Assembly (NCBI RefSeq): GCF_020829445.1 | Contig: NZ_JAIVFV010000007.1 | Span: forward strand, 1 to 64,000 | Direction of reading: 5' to 3' | Origin: Nostoc sp. CHAB 5836 | GTDB taxonomy: Bacteria > Cyanobacteriota > Cyanobacteriia > Cyanobacteriales > Nostocaceae | Length of the DNA: 64,000 nucleotides | Shown here: positions 63,956-64,000 of the stretch, piece after piece | Numbering within the stretch: position 1 is the first letter of the stretch | Layout: each line of letters starts with the position of its first letter | Made by a program: the position numbers and the translations under genes | The notes under the pieces: model-generated | The model's input: the letters and a program-made list of their open reading frames with translations, nothing else | Databases searched by the model: none | Told to the model about the DNA's origin: nothing

Positions 63956-64000
63956 ATGAAATACCAAATAGTCCTCCAACACAGTGAAGAAGACTGCGGT
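63956..64000 (+). CDS. Start of second C39-peptidase ABC exporter (partial)
   Basis: The 15 codons before the window edge read MKYQIVLQHSEEDCG, nearly the same as the start of the exporter at 32614 (MKYYSVLQHSEEDCG), including the catalytic Cys14 of the C39 peptidase. The rest is outside the window. It follows the row of double-glycine peptides on the same strand, so it is probably their dedicated exporter. Confidence 0.85.
   Translation, partial: MKYQIVLQHSEEDCG

Overview
The window comes from a filamentous, probably heterocyst-forming cyanobacterium (Nostocales-like). The evidence is the many GCGATCGC (HIP1) palindromes, the cyanobacterial families DUF928, DUF1822, CHAT/CHASE2 and filamentous-hemagglutinin exoproteins, a microviridin locus, a McyG-type polyketide synthase, and many small palindromic repeats and MITE-like elements. 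It is an accessory region rich in secondary metabolism, peptide export and predicted signalling. I see no tRNA, rRNA or CRISPR array.

Layout. (1) 1-14211, minus strand: two giant assembly-line genes. The upstream one (6148-14211) has the loading order A-PCP-KS-AT-CM-KR-ACP known from McyG/NdaC. The next one runs off the left edge and is KS-(degenerate AT)-DH-CM-(degenerate KR)-ACP. (2) 14.2-22 kb: a MITE-like element, 9-bp iterons, a broken amidase, two asparagine-synthetase-like amide ligases without the glutaminase cysteine, and a group III decarboxylase homologue that has lost its PLP lysine. (3) 22.6-30.4 kb: DUF928, a TPR-CHAT peptidase and a 1386-residue TPS exoprotein. (4) 30.4-36.7 kb: two duplicated double-glycine-leader beta/gamma-crystallin peptides, a C39-peptidase ABC exporter and its HlyD partner. 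(5) 36.8-41.7 kb: sigma factor, DUF1822, CHAT-CHASE2. (6) 41.7-49.6 kb: MITE-rich spacer, an AAA_35 regulator, an ABC transporter, a small membrane protein and a LamG-patatin protein. (7) 49.8-52.3 kb: microviridin genes mdnA, mdnB and mdnC, with a MITE just upstream of mdnA. (8) 52.9-59.2 kb: a second sigma factor-DUF1822-CHAT-CHASE2-DUF928 operon, interrupted by nested MITEs. (9) 59.3-64 kb: four more double-glycine-leader peptide cassettes sharing an upstream motif and terminator, gene relics, a DUF3105 protein, and the start of a second C39 ABC exporter.

How the parts may work together (inference). The double-glycine peptides are likely cleaved and exported by the two C39 ABC transporters with HlyD. 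The second sigma factor is divergent from a row of peptide cassettes that carry a common 5' motif, so it may control them. Each sigma gene is co-directional with a DUF1822 gene and a membrane CHAT protease with an outside-facing CHASE2 sensor. This suggests a protease-controlled sigma switch, loosely analogous to CHAT protease/sigma factor control in type III-E CRISPR systems. A 35-bp element shared by the crystallin peptide promoters and the synthetase/decarboxylase operon suggests a second regulon.
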